Shown here: positions 9,746-18,189 of the stretch, piece after piece | Numbering within the stretch: position 1 is the stretch's first letter | Layout of the letters: each line of letters begins with the position of its first letter | Source of the DNA: Candidatus Hydrogenedens sp. | GTDB taxonomy: Bacteria; Hydrogenedentota; Hydrogenedentia; Hydrogenedentales; JAEUWI01 | Assembly: GCA_016125095.1 (NCBI GenBank) | Contig: WGMK01000003.1 | Location: 1 to 64,000 of the forward strand | Reading direction: 5' to 3' | DNA: 64,000 bases | Program-made: the position numbers and the translations under genes | The notes under the pieces: model-generated | Told to the model about the DNA's origin: nothing | Database searches by the model: none | What the model saw: only the letters and a program-made list of their open reading frames with translations

Positions 9746-11833
9746 TTACCGCCCCGCTTCGCCCTGGAAGGCCTGTACCCGGCGCTTGAGCGCTGCGTGC
9801 TCCGGCTTCGCCAGCTGCGCGTCCTCCGCCAGCAGCGCCTCCGCGTCTTCCCGCGCCGTCTCCAGCAGGCGCGTGTCGGCCAGCAGATCGGCCACGCGGA
9901 ATTCGCTGAGTCCCGCCTGCTTGAACCCGAACACCTCCCCCGGTCCCCGCATGGCGAGATCCGCCTCGGCCACGTCGAAGCCGCTCGACAGCGCGCAAAT
10001 ACGCTCGATGCGCTGGCGACCCGGCTTGGTGGTCGGCTTCCCGGTGAGGTAGCAGACGCTCTCGTGCGCGCCCCTGCCGATTCGGCCGCGCAACTGATGC
10101 AGCTGCGTCAGGCTGAACTGGTGCGCGTCTTCGATAATCATTACGCTGGCATTCGGCACGTCCACGCCCACCTCGATGACCGTCGTGCTCACCAGCACCT
10201 GCGTCGCTCCCGCCTTGAAGGCCCGCATCACGGCGTCCTTCTCGTCGGGCTTCATGCGGCCATGCAGCAGCCCCAGCCGCAGCCCGGCGAAGGGCCCCGC
10301 CTCGAGGTCTTCGAAATGCTCCAGCACCGCCTTCGCCTCGCGCTCGGTGGACCCTTCCACCAGCGGACAGACGACGTACACCTGCCTGCCCTCTGCGATT
10401 TGCACGTGCACCTCGCGGTACATCTTGTCCAGCCCGCGCGCCTGCACATGCCGCGTCTCGACCGGTTGGCGGCCCGGCGGCAATTGGTCGATCACGCTCA
10501 CGTCCATGTGGCCGTATAAAGTAAGCGCCAGCGTGCGCGGGATGGGCGTGGCCGACAGCTGTAAGACATCCGGCTCGTGCTCCGCCTTGCCCGCCAGCCG
10601 CTCGCGCTGCGCCACGCCGAAGCGGTGCTGCTCGTCGATGATCGCCAGGCCCAGCCGCGCGAAGCCCGTGCTGTCCTGGATGAGGCTGTGCGTGCCCACG
10701 GCCAGTTGCGATTCCCCCGACGCAAGCCGATTCCGCGCCGCCGCCGCCCCCTTCGCCGAACCCGTAAGCAATTCCATCCGCACACCCAGGGGCTCCAGCC
10801 AATCGCGGAAGTTCAGGTAGTGCTGCTCCGCGAGGATTTCTGTCGGAGCCATCACCGCCGCCTGCGCCCCGGTGTCGAGGCAGACCGCCACGGCGTGCAA
10901 CGCCACCACCGTCTTGCCGCAGCCCACGTCGCCCTGCACCAAGCGCCGCATGGGCCGGTCCGATGCCATGTCGCCGAGAATCAGCGAGACGACGCGGTCC
11001 TGCGCGTCGGTCAGCGGAAAGGGCAGCCGCCCGTGCAGCGCCTTCAAGAGCGGGCCATTCACCCGGTGCTGCAGGCCCCTCCCCGGCTGACTGGCCTCGG
11101 CGCGTTCCATCAGCAGCCTCGCCTGCAGCGCCAGCACTTCGTCGTAGGCCAGGGCCTTACGCGCCGCTTTCGACGCCTCGGGCGTGTCCGGAAAATGCGC
11201 TTGCCGCAGCGCCTCGGCCGCCGGGCTCAGGGCATGCTTCCGCCGCAACGGTTCCGGCGCGATGTCGGCGCCGGACAGGTCCACGGCACCCAGCGCTTGC
11301 CACACCCACCGGCGCAGGTCCCGCTGTGAGAGGCCCTCGGTGAGCGGATACACCGGCACCAGCCGGCCCGTGTGCAGGGGTTCGCGCTCGGCGTCCTCGT
11401 CGAGCGCCTCGTAATCGGGATTGTCGAGCGACAGGCCCTTGTACTGCCCGACGCGCCCGCTGAGAATCAGCCGCGCGCCCTTCTTGAACACCGACCGCAC
11501 CAGAAACCCGCGGCCGAAGAAGGTCGCCTTGATGCTGCCCGTGCCGTCGGAAATCTCGACCACGGCCAGCGTCTGCCGGCCGCGCAGGCGTACCTCGCGC
11601 GCCGCGGTTACCGTGCCCATCACCGTCGCCTCGTCGTCCTCGGCCAGGCCGCCCAGCGGCGCGAAGCTGCGGCGATCCTCGTAGCGGCGGGGCAGATGCC
11701 ACACGAGGTCGCGCAGCGAAACTATGCCCAGCCCCGCCAGCAGCGCGGCGCGCTTGGCGCCGATGCCGGGCAATACCGCTACCGGCGCATCGAGCTCGAG
11801 CGCCGTTCCGGTGGTTGGAGACTCATATTCCAT
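9746..11833 (-). CDS. recG: ATP-dependent DNA helicase RecG
   Basis: Remodels stalled replication forks and Holliday junctions. 695 residues, normal length. N-terminal wedge/OB domain (VAVLPGIGAKRAALL, then LRGRQTLAVVEISDGTG), Walker A GDVGCGKTVVAL, DEQHRFGVAQRE in place of a DEAD box, ATPIPRTLALT (motif III), and the C-terminal helicase motifs VSTTVIEVGVDVPNA and HQLRGRIGRG. ATG at 11833. Transcribed on its own; the gene downstream is on the other strand. Confidence 0.97.
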   Translation of the reverse strand: MEYESPTTGTALELDAPVAVLPGIGAKRAALLAGLGIVSLRDLVWHLPRRYEDRRSFAPLGGLAEDDEATVMGTVTAAREVRLRGRQTLAVVEISDGTGSIKATFFGRGFLVRSVFKKGARLILSGRVGQYKGLSLDNPDYEALDEDAEREPLHTGRLVPVYPLTEGLSQRDLRRWVWQALGAVDLSGADIAPEPLRRKHALSPAAEALRQAHFPDTPEASKAARKALAYDEVLALQARLLMERAEASQPGRGLQHRVNGPLLKALHGRLPFPLTDAQDRVVSLILGDMASDRPMRRLVQGDVGCGKTVVALHAVAVCLDTGAQAAVMAPTEILAEQHYLNFRDWLEPLGVRMELLTGSAKGAAAARNRLASGESQLAVGTHSLIQDSTGFARLGLAIIDEQHRFGVAQRERLAGKAEHEPDVLQLSATPIPRTLALTLYGHMDVSVIDQLPPGRQPVETRHVQARGLDKMYREVHVQIAEGRQVYVVCPLVEGSTEREAKAVLEHFEDLEAGPFAGLRLGLLHGRMKPDEKDAVMRAFKAGATQVLVSTTVIEVGVDVPNASVMIIEDAHQFSLTQLHQLRGRIGRGAHESVCYLTGKPTTKPGRQRIERICALSSGFDVAEADLAMRGPGEVFGFKQAGLSEFRVADLLADTRLLETAREDAEALLAEDAQLAKPEHAALKRRVQAFQGEAGR

Positions 11834-11841
11834 TGGTAGAC

Positions 11842-11869
11842 TTGAACATCATCTGGTTTGTGGTACAAA
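11842..11869 (+). promoter_or_regulatory. Possible promoter of the exosortase operon
   Basis: TTGAAC (11842-11847), 16 bases, TACAAA (11864-11869), about 100 bases before the exosortase gene. Weak match. Confidence 0.3.
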
Positions 11870-11969
11870 CTAGGCGTCCCGCCGAACGCGTTGGGCCCGC
11901 TGCGCATGCAGGGCGCGCCAAGGGGTGTGACCACAGCTGAAACCGTTACGGGCCGCCACCGCCGACACT

Positions 11970-12959
11970 ATGCCAGACACGACCGAAACACCTGAAACGC
12001 AATCCTCCGGCGCCAGCCGAGGCAGCGGACGCTCCACGTTTGTTTTCGTCGGGCTGTTCGTGGTCATCGTAATGGTCCTGCTCACGGGCTATCGCTATTC
12101 CGTTCACACCCGTGCGAACGACTGGTATCTCTTTCAGGTAGCCAAACATACCACGTGGGCGCTGGCGCTGCTCGGCGACCAGGTGTCGTTGGAGAATGAT
12201 CGGGCGCGCTTCCCGAATCCGCGGCAGGTGCGGTCCGAAATCCGGGCGCACGACGACGGCCGCGAATCCCCCACGCCGGAAGATTACCTCGCGGCGAGCG
12301 ACGATCCCCTTACGCCCTGGGAGGCGTGGAGTTACCGGGCCATCACCACGCGCGCGTCGGACGTGGACCACGAGTATGGCCCGCGGGTAGAGTTCGTGCT
12401 GCGGCGCGGCCTGGCTGCGCGCGTGCGCGATCTCGAGGTCGAACTGAACGATTTGCGCGAGAACAATACCCTCGAGCCGAGTGAGCGCGCGGTGGCCATG
12501 GAGAAGCTTATTCGCGAGCTCCGGCCCATGCGCGAGCGCCTGAACCAAGTGCGCAAGGCCCCCACCGAGGAAGACGACGACCCGACGTACAACTTCCATT
12601 TCATTGTGGTGTCCGAATGCGGCGCTATCGAGGTGATGGCCATTTTCTTCGCTGCGGTCGTGGCCTTTCCCACGCGCTGGTGGAAACGGCTGCTTGGCAT
12701 CCTCGTCGGCGTGCCCGTCATGTACCTGGTCAATATTCTCCGGCTCACCTGCCTCGCCGTTATCGGGGCCTACAATCCCGAGATGTTCCGCTTCGCCCAT
12801 GAGTACCTGTGGCAGGCGGTGTACATCATTTTCGTGGTGGTGGTCTGGATGCTCTGGGTGGAGTACGTGGTGCGGGATCGCGATGCGGCTGCGCCTTCCG
12901 ATGGCAACGGCCCCGACGAACAGCCCGAGAATCCCGGACCGGTGGAGGATGGCTCATGA
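11970..12959 (+). CDS. xrtH: Exosortase H-type membrane transpeptidase with a large insertion
   Basis: Exosortases are integral-membrane cysteine proteases/transpeptidases that process proteins carrying a C-terminal sorting signal. 329 residues; typical XrtH proteins are roughly half this. One membrane helix at 24-40, then about 150 hydrophilic residues (45-205) with a charged helical part (150-195) that looks coiled-coil, then the catalytic core. Catalytic triad: Cys217 in SECGAIE, Arg258 in VNILRLTC, His277 in FAHEYLW. The text from AAVVAFPTRWW to LYLW-like closely resembles XrtH. The stop overlaps the start of the next gene by 4 bases (ATGA). No ribosome site is obvious. No substrate with a recognisable sorting tail is in the window. 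Confidence 0.82.
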   Translation: MPDTTETPETQSSGASRGSGRSTFVFVGLFVVIVMVLLTGYRYSVHTRANDWYLFQVAKHTTWALALLGDQVSLENDRARFPNPRQVRSEIRAHDDGRESPTPEDYLAASDDPLTPWEAWSYRAITTRASDVDHEYGPRVEFVLRRGLAARVRDLEVELNDLRENNTLEPSERAVAMEKLIRELRPMRERLNQVRKAPTEEDDDPTYNFHFIVVSECGAIEVMAIFFAAVVAFPTRWWKRLLGILVGVPVMYLVNILRLTCLAVIGAYNPEMFRFAHEYLWQAVYIIFVVVVWMLWVEYVVRDRDAAAPSDGNGPDEQPENPGPVEDGS

Positions 12960-13507
12960 CCGCCCCTGCCCGCCCGAAACGCACCGGCATCCTGCTGCTG
13001 ATTCTGAAGTTCGTCATCTCCGCGCCGATCATCACGATGCTCTGGTGGGAATGCCTGCCGTACTACGGCGCGCTGCTCGGCAAGGTATGCGGCTTCATCG
13101 CCTGGGCCTTCCTCAGCGTGCCGATTGACGGCAGCTCCGTCACGCCGCGCGGCTGGTTCAATGTCGAGTCGCTGCTGAACTTCCAGGTGGGCGAGCATCA
13201 GCCCGCCATGCCCATCGCGGTGCTGGTGACCAATGTGGCCCCGTACATCGCCCTGATCATTTCCACGTCGGGGCTCACCCTCCGGCGCCGGCTGCGCATC
13301 CTGGGCATCGGCATCAGCATCCTGGTGGCGGGGCACATCGCCTTCATCTGCATCCTGCTGGGCTTCCAGGAACAGCTCATCAAGGTGCGCGAACTGCCCA
13401 CCGCGGTCACGCAGTTCTACCTCACGCTGCCCTTCCTGCTCTGGATCGTGCTCGCCTACTGGGAGCACATCCTCAGTTACATCGGCGAAAACGGCAAGCG
13501 CAAATAG
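12956..13507 (+). CDS. Exosortase H-associated membrane protein
   Basis: 183 residues with about four hydrophobic segments (LLLILKFVISAPIITMLWW, PYIALIISTSGLTL, ILGIGISILVAGHIAFICIL, FYLTLPFLLWIVLAYW). The ATG at 12956 overlaps the exosortase stop codon, so translation is coupled. Size, topology and position fit the partner that often accompanies exosortase H. It probably assists the exosortase in the inner membrane; the mechanism is not known. Confidence 0.75.
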   Translation: MTAPARPKRTGILLLILKFVISAPIITMLWWECLPYYGALLGKVCGFIAWAFLSVPIDGSSVTPRGWFNVESLLNFQVGEHQPAMPIAVLVTNVAPYIALIISTSGLTLRRRLRILGIGISILVAGHIAFICILLGFQEQLIKVRELPTAVTQFYLTLPFLLWIVLAYWEHILSYIGENGKRK

Positions 13508-13539
13508 CACGCGGAACGACCGAACCTCTGCGATTCTGA

Positions 13540-13720
13540 GGGCCAAAGGCCCGCCCCCATATCAGCCTGGGCCAACGGCCCAGGACCGCAGTATGCTCCG
13601 TTCTCAAAGCGCTGAAGGCGCGATCCAATTCATGGTCCGGGCCTTCAGCCCTCAAATCTTGAGGAAATGCCCGCACCTGGGCCGGTGGCCCAGGCTGATA
13701 TAGGTCGGGCCTTTGGCCCT
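13540..13720. repeat. Nested long inverted repeat in the 13508-13829 gap
   Basis: Outer arms of about 45 bases, 13540-13584 and 13676-13720, are inverted copies of one another with only about four differences. Each arm holds two small palindromes (GGGCCAAAGGCCC and CCTGGGCC.ACGGCCCAGG types) joined by a TATATCAG-like linker. Inner arms GCTGAAGGC (about 13611-13619) and GCCTTCAGC (about 13641-13649) also pair. It lies between convergent genes. Nothing else is visible in this gap. Confidence 0.8.
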
Positions 13721-13829
13721 GCGCGGCGGTCTCTTCAACGATAATCAGGCGAGTACCTGCGGACACGCTGCATTGCACCGCCCGTGCGCGATAGTCGGCG
13801 AACATTCACCGCCTCACCAACGCGCTCGC

Positions 13830-16370
13830 TTACCCCGCCGGCTTGAACACCAGCGTATGCTCGGTTGCTGCCGCCACGTCCGCATCGCTCAGGTAGGTCT
13901 TGCGCAGTTCGCCGTGGATGAACATTTCTGCCTGGTCGTCGTAGTGCTTGCTGAGGAAATGCCCGGAATTGCCGGTCGGCAGCACGGCGCGCCCATTGTC
14001 GGGATCGCTGAAGTCGACCAGGCGCCGCGTGCTTGGCCCCGCAACCACCTTGTACACCCCGTCGCCGCCGGTCTGAATCATGTTGTTGACCATGTGCTGC
14101 GCGCCCGAGGCCGGGAACGGCCCGATGTTGAAGATCTGCGCGAATCCCGGCAGATAACCCAGCGGGTGCGTGAAGGTGATGGTATGCACTTTGCCCCAGA
14201 TCCAGCCTGCGGGGTCGGGGCCGTAGTGCCGGCCGAGCGCATCGACAGCGCGGCCGAAGGCAACGCGAACGATGTCGGCCTGCGTCTCGACCTGGTCCGT
14301 CGTCACATCGTCCCAGCCCGGCAGCTCCGGATGGCGCAGGTGGTACTTGTAGGCGTTCCAACTGTCGGCCAAGGTGTGGTAAATGCGCAGCCCCATCTCG
14401 CCGGTTTCGTCGCCCATCCAGCCTTCGTAGATGAAGTCGCTGGTGGTGGTAAAAAGGGACGCGCCGACGGATTCGATGTTGTGGCGGGCGTCCCACGCGG
14501 CCAGGATGTCGCGCGCTTCGGCTTCCTGCGGCGACAAGTCCGCGCCTTCCAGCGCCTGCACGATGATGGTGGAGAGCTCCTTCGCGCTGAAGGACTGATC
14601 GTCGAACTGCATCACCGCCATCTGGTCCAGGGTATAGCCGCCGCCCGCGGCGTCGAGCATCTGTTCGATGCGGCCCGCGCGGTCCACGGGCTGCCAGTAG
14701 CCCTGCAGGTAAGGCATGCCGCCCACCGGCCCCATCGTGCTCATGTTGTTGCCCGTCACGATGTAGCCCTGCTCGGGGTTTGCCATGTGCGGGTTCTGCT
14801 CGAAAGGCACGTAGCCCAGAATCTCATCCTTGCCCGAGGCACCGTCGAGCAGGGTCTTGGGGTTCACATGCGGCGCCCGCTGCGGAATACGGCCCGCCGC
14901 CCACCACGCGATGTTGCCGTCCACGTCGGCATAAGACACGTTGAGCCCGGGCGAGGTGATGAGCGAGACGCCCTCCTCGAATTCCTCGAGCGAAGTGGCG
15001 CGCGCCATCTTGTAGAAGCCGCTCTGGTCGGTGTATTCCATGTGTTGCCACACCCAGGAGAGCGACACATCGGGTCCTTCGTAGCCCAGGAGGGCGCGCA
15101 GCAAGTCGGTAATCACCGGCCCGTGCGGCGTCGTGCGGATGGTGCAGGTGCGGTCGCTGCCGAAGCGCACCTTGATGGTCTCTTCGTCCACCCGAGCGTC
15201 GGTCCATTCGCCCTTATACTTCACGCGCGTCGGATCGTTCGGGTCGAATTCCTCGGCAAAGAGATCCACGTCGTCGTTGGCGAACATGGTGAGCGCCCAG
15301 CCGTGGTGCTCGTTGTGCCCGATCAGCGTCATCGGAATCAGCGGCAGATGGAAGCCGTACAGGTTCAGGCCCTCGGCCTTGAGGTGCGCCTCGTACCAGA
15401 TGCCGGGATTGAAGAAGGCGATGTGCGGGTCGTTTGCCAGGATCGGTTTGCCCGAGGCGGTCTTCGAGCCGCTGATCACCCAGGAGTTGCTGCCCATGTG
15501 GAAACCCAGCGCGTCGGCATAGGTATCGAAGGGGGCCAGCAGGTTCATCAGGCCCTGCGCGGCAGCCTCGGGCGCGGGCGTTTCGGCCTCCGCTTCTGGC
15601 TGCGCCTCCTCCGCCGCGCCTTCCGCGCCGGCAGCGGCGGGTGCCTCCGGATTCATCAGCGCCACCAGCATTTGCTGCGCCTCGGCGATTGTTTCCATCA
15701 CCGTCACCGGCGCGTCTTCGCGCAGGTATCCCGGGAAATAGGGAAAGAGATCCTTGTCGGGAAATTTCTGGTGCAGCATGCCCTGCAGCGAATCCTCGCG
15801 CATGCCGTCGGAAAACGAGATGGGCAGAATCGCCGCCACGCTCAGGCAGTCCGCAGGATCATAGTGGCGCGGCGGAATGCCGAGGATGCTGAACTCGACA
15901 GGCAGTTCGCCGGTGTCGACGAAATAGTTGATGCCCGCGCAATAGGCCTCGGCGACGGCCTGAATCTCCGGGTACTTGCCCATGTGCTTTTCCTGATACT
16001 CGCGCGCCTTGGGCAGCAAGCGGAACGAACGCGCGATCGCGTCGATTTCCGGCACGACAAACGGCCCGAGGATTTCTGACAACTGGCCCTGCGCGAGCCG
16101 CCGCATCAGTTCCATCTGAAAGAGCCGGTCCTGCGCCTGGCAATAGCCGAGCGCGAAATACACGTCCACCTCGTTCTTGGCGTAGATGTGCGGTACGCCC
16201 CACTCATCGCGCTTCACCGTGACCTCGCCGGTCAGCCCGGGCGCATTGATCGTGCCGTCCCACGCAGGCATCGAGGCGCGGGCGCGCCAAAACAGCCAGC
16301 CGCCCAGCACCAACGCCAGCACCACCACCAGCAACACGAGACGGCCAAGAACCTTGAGCACATGTTTCAT
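13830..16370 (-). CDS. Penicillin acylase family amidohydrolase
   Basis: 846 residues, normal for the Ntn-hydrolase S45 family, which cleaves amide bonds of beta-lactams, acyl-homoserine lactones or other N-acyl compounds. N-terminal membrane anchor or signal helix (LGRLVLLVVVLALVLGGWLF). N-terminal chain motif RDEWGVPHIYA and GYCQAQDRLFQMELMRR. The self-processing site and new N-terminal Ser lies in GSNSWVISG, followed by GKPILANDPH and GHNEHHGWALT as expected. An Ala/Glu-rich linker (AAAGAEGAAEEA) precedes the nucleophile and is probably the excised spacer. ATG at 16370 with GAGGTT upstream. Substrate cannot be told from sequence. Confidence 0.92.
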   Translation of the reverse strand: MKHVLKVLGRLVLLVVVLALVLGGWLFWRARASMPAWDGTINAPGLTGEVTVKRDEWGVPHIYAKNEVDVYFALGYCQAQDRLFQMELMRRLAQGQLSEILGPFVVPEIDAIARSFRLLPKAREYQEKHMGKYPEIQAVAEAYCAGINYFVDTGELPVEFSILGIPPRHYDPADCLSVAAILPISFSDGMREDSLQGMLHQKFPDKDLFPYFPGYLREDAPVTVMETIAEAQQMLVALMNPEAPAAAGAEGAAEEAQPEAEAETPAPEAAAQGLMNLLAPFDTYADALGFHMGSNSWVISGSKTASGKPILANDPHIAFFNPGIWYEAHLKAEGLNLYGFHLPLIPMTLIGHNEHHGWALTMFANDDVDLFAEEFDPNDPTRVKYKGEWTDARVDEETIKVRFGSDRTCTIRTTPHGPVITDLLRALLGYEGPDVSLSWVWQHMEYTDQSGFYKMARATSLEEFEEGVSLITSPGLNVSYADVDGNIAWWAAGRIPQRAPHVNPKTLLDGASGKDEILGYVPFEQNPHMANPEQGYIVTGNNMSTMGPVGGMPYLQGYWQPVDRAGRIEQMLDAAGGGYTLDQMAVMQFDDQSFSAKELSTIIVQALEGADLSPQEAEARDILAAWDARHNIESVGASLFTTTSDFIYEGWMGDETGEMGLRIYHTLADSWNAYKYHLRHPELPGWDDVTTDQVETQADIVRVAFGRAVDALGRHYGPDPAGWIWGKVHTITFTHPLGYLPGFAQIFNIGPFPASGAQHMVNNMIQTGGDGVYKVVAGPSTRRLVDFSDPDNGRAVLPTGNSGHFLSKHYDDQAEMFIHGELRKTYLSDADVAAATEHTLVFKPAG

Positions 16371-16402
16371 CGAACCAGAACCTCCCTCTCTACAAGCGAG
16401 GG

Positions 16403-16431
16403 AGTATAGCGGGGCTGCAGCGGGATTGCGA
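16403..16431 (-). promoter_or_regulatory. Promoter of the penicillin acylase-type gene
   Basis: Minus strand TCGCAA (16431-16426), 17 bases, TATACT (16408-16403). A perfect -10-like hexamer with a weak -35. It lies in the short gap after the lactonase gene. Confidence 0.45.
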
Positions 16432-16439
16432 CGCCCGGA

Positions 16440-17573
16440 CTACGGCCGGGCGAAGAGCACGCACACGGGCGCGGACACCGTAATCTCGCTTCCGGCGGGC
16501 ACGGGAAGGCCGTCCTCGCCCAGCCGGAAGACCACCACCGAATCCGATTGCTGATTCGCCGCAAGCAGGTAGCGGTTGGCGGGGTCCAGCGTGAAATTGC
16601 GGGGCGTCTTGCCGCCGGTCGATACGTGGCCGGCCGGAGTCGGGCGCCCGGGCTCGGGGGTAAGCGAATACACCGCAACACTGTCGTGGCCCCGGTTCGA
16701 TGCATAGAGCATCGTCCCCGCGGCATTCACCCGGATCTCCGCCGTCGTGCTGTCCCCTTCGAAATCCGCGGGTAGCGTGGTCAAGCTGCTCAGCGGCGAC
16801 ATCCGCCCGGAGTCCGGCGCGTACGCGAAGGCCGTCACGGTGCTCGCGAGTTCATTGACCACGTACACAAATCCGCCGCCCGGATGCAGCGCCACATGCC
16901 GCGGCCCCGAGCCCGGCGGCAATGCAGCAAAGGGCGGATCGTTCGGGGTCAGCGTGCCCGCTCCGGCGTCGTACGTGTACACGTACACCTTATCCGTGCC
17001 GAGGTCAGCAACCAGCAGGCGCTTGCCCGTCTCGTCGAAATCCACGGAATGCGCGTGCGGCGCTTCCTGCCGCTGCGGATTCGGCCCGGCGCCCGCGTGC
17101 TGCATCACCGCGCAGGCCGGCTTCAGGCTGCCGTCCGCCTCCACCGGAAACAGGGCCACGCTGCCGCCCATGTAGTTCGCCACAGCCACATGCTTCCCGC
17201 CCGGCGCCACGGCCACATGACACGGCGCGCCGCCTTCCGACGACACCCGGTTCAGCAGCGTCAGCGCGCCGCTTTCAGGGTCCATGGAGAACGCGCTTAC
17301 CGCCCCGCCATCCGCCGTCATTTCGCCCACGGCGTAAAGCACCGGCAGCGTCGGATGCTGCGCGAGGAATGAGGGGTTTTCGGTCTCCGCCGCCACCCCG
17401 CGCAGCGTCAGCGCGCCCGTGTCCGGGTTCAAATCAGCCCGGTAGATGCCCTGGCTCTCGCCCGTCGTATAGGTGCCGATATACACCCGCTGCATAGCGG
17501 TCTCCTCAGAGGCTGTACTCGCTGCGGCGAGCACGACCGCCCATCCGCACCACGTCCAATTCCACGATTTCAT
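16440..17573 (-). CDS. Lactonase-family seven-bladed beta-propeller (6-phosphogluconolactonase type)
   Basis: 377 residues. After a signal-like start (MKSWNWTWCGWAVVLAAAS) the mature part begins MQRVYIGTYTTGESQGIYRA, the hallmark of the YbhE/Pgl lactonase family. Repeated blade motifs include GGKHVAVANYMGGSVA, GPRHVALHPGGGFVYVVNE and GKTPRNFTLDPANRYLLAANQ. The family hydrolyses 6-phosphogluconolactone in the oxidative pentose phosphate path, or converts muconolactone-type substrates. The predicted export argues against cytosolic 6-phosphogluconolactonase, so substrate is open. ATG at 17573 has AGGAG 9 bases upstream; an in-frame start at 17651 lacks one. Confidence 0.85.
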   Translation of the reverse strand: MKSWNWTWCGWAVVLAAASTASEETAMQRVYIGTYTTGESQGIYRADLNPDTGALTLRGVAAETENPSFLAQHPTLPVLYAVGEMTADGGAVSAFSMDPESGALTLLNRVSSEGGAPCHVAVAPGGKHVAVANYMGGSVALFPVEADGSLKPACAVMQHAGAGPNPQRQEAPHAHSVDFDETGKRLLVADLGTDKVYVYTYDAGAGTLTPNDPPFAALPPGSGPRHVALHPGGGFVYVVNELASTVTAFAYAPDSGRMSPLSSLTTLPADFEGDSTTAEIRVNAAGTMLYASNRGHDSVAVYSLTPEPGRPTPAGHVSTGGKTPRNFTLDPANRYLLAANQQSDSVVVFRLGEDGLPVPAGSEITVSAPVCVLFARP

Positions 17574-17687
17574 CTTGCCAGGCTCCTCATCCGCGCGGCC
17601 CCGCCGCCGCGCCAAAACATGACCATAGCCTTTTCCCTTGCCGCCGCGCATTCCGGTATGCTTGCCGCCATCGGGAGGACACCATTC

Positions 17688-18119
17688 ATGTCAGCAGCGC
17701 AATCCGGTTCGTGGTGGAGCCGCCGGGTGGCCCACGCGGTCAACGCCCCCCTCGCCATCTGGCTCATCGCACTCAGCACGACCGCCGTGGCCATGTACCA
17801 GTATCCGCTCTACAGCTACCCGAAGACCGTGCAGCAGGTCGACGACGCCGGCAACCCGGCCGGCGAGACCACCGTGCGCGAAAAGCTGCCGCTAGTACCT
17901 TATGTACTTGGCGTCGGGTTTCTCATCTTTTGCACCACCATCGGCACTCGTTGGGCCTTCGTGTTCAATGTCCTCACGGTGTGGATCTTTCCCTACGAAA
18001 CCCTGATCGGCGTGAAGCCTCCCCTGCGGGGCACCATTCTTACCCTGCTCCACGCGGCCGCCGTCATTCTCCTGTTCGTGTATTGGCGTTATTACTGGAA
18101 AAAGAACGAGACCGCCTAG
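17688..18119 (+). CDS. Small membrane protein of unknown function
   Basis: 143 residues with three predicted membrane helices (APLAIWLIALSTTAVAMY, PLVPYVLGVGFLIFCTTIG, TILTLLHAAAVILLFVYWRYYW). ATG at 17688 with GGGAGG 9 bases upstream; an ATG at 17619 lacks a ribosome site. No family recognised. It ends about 70 bases before the sensor kinase and may be co-transcribed with it. Confidence 0.7.
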   Translation: MSAAQSGSWWSRRVAHAVNAPLAIWLIALSTTAVAMYQYPLYSYPKTVQQVDDAGNPAGETTVREKLPLVPYVLGVGFLIFCTTIGTRWAFVFNVLTVWIFPYETLIGVKPPLRGTILTLLHAAAVILLFVYWRYYWKKNETA

Positions 18120-18189
18120 CGGTCCGCCAAAATTTTGATTTGTTGGTCCATGCGAATATAGTGGAGTGTTCGTAAACAGGGGTATCCCC

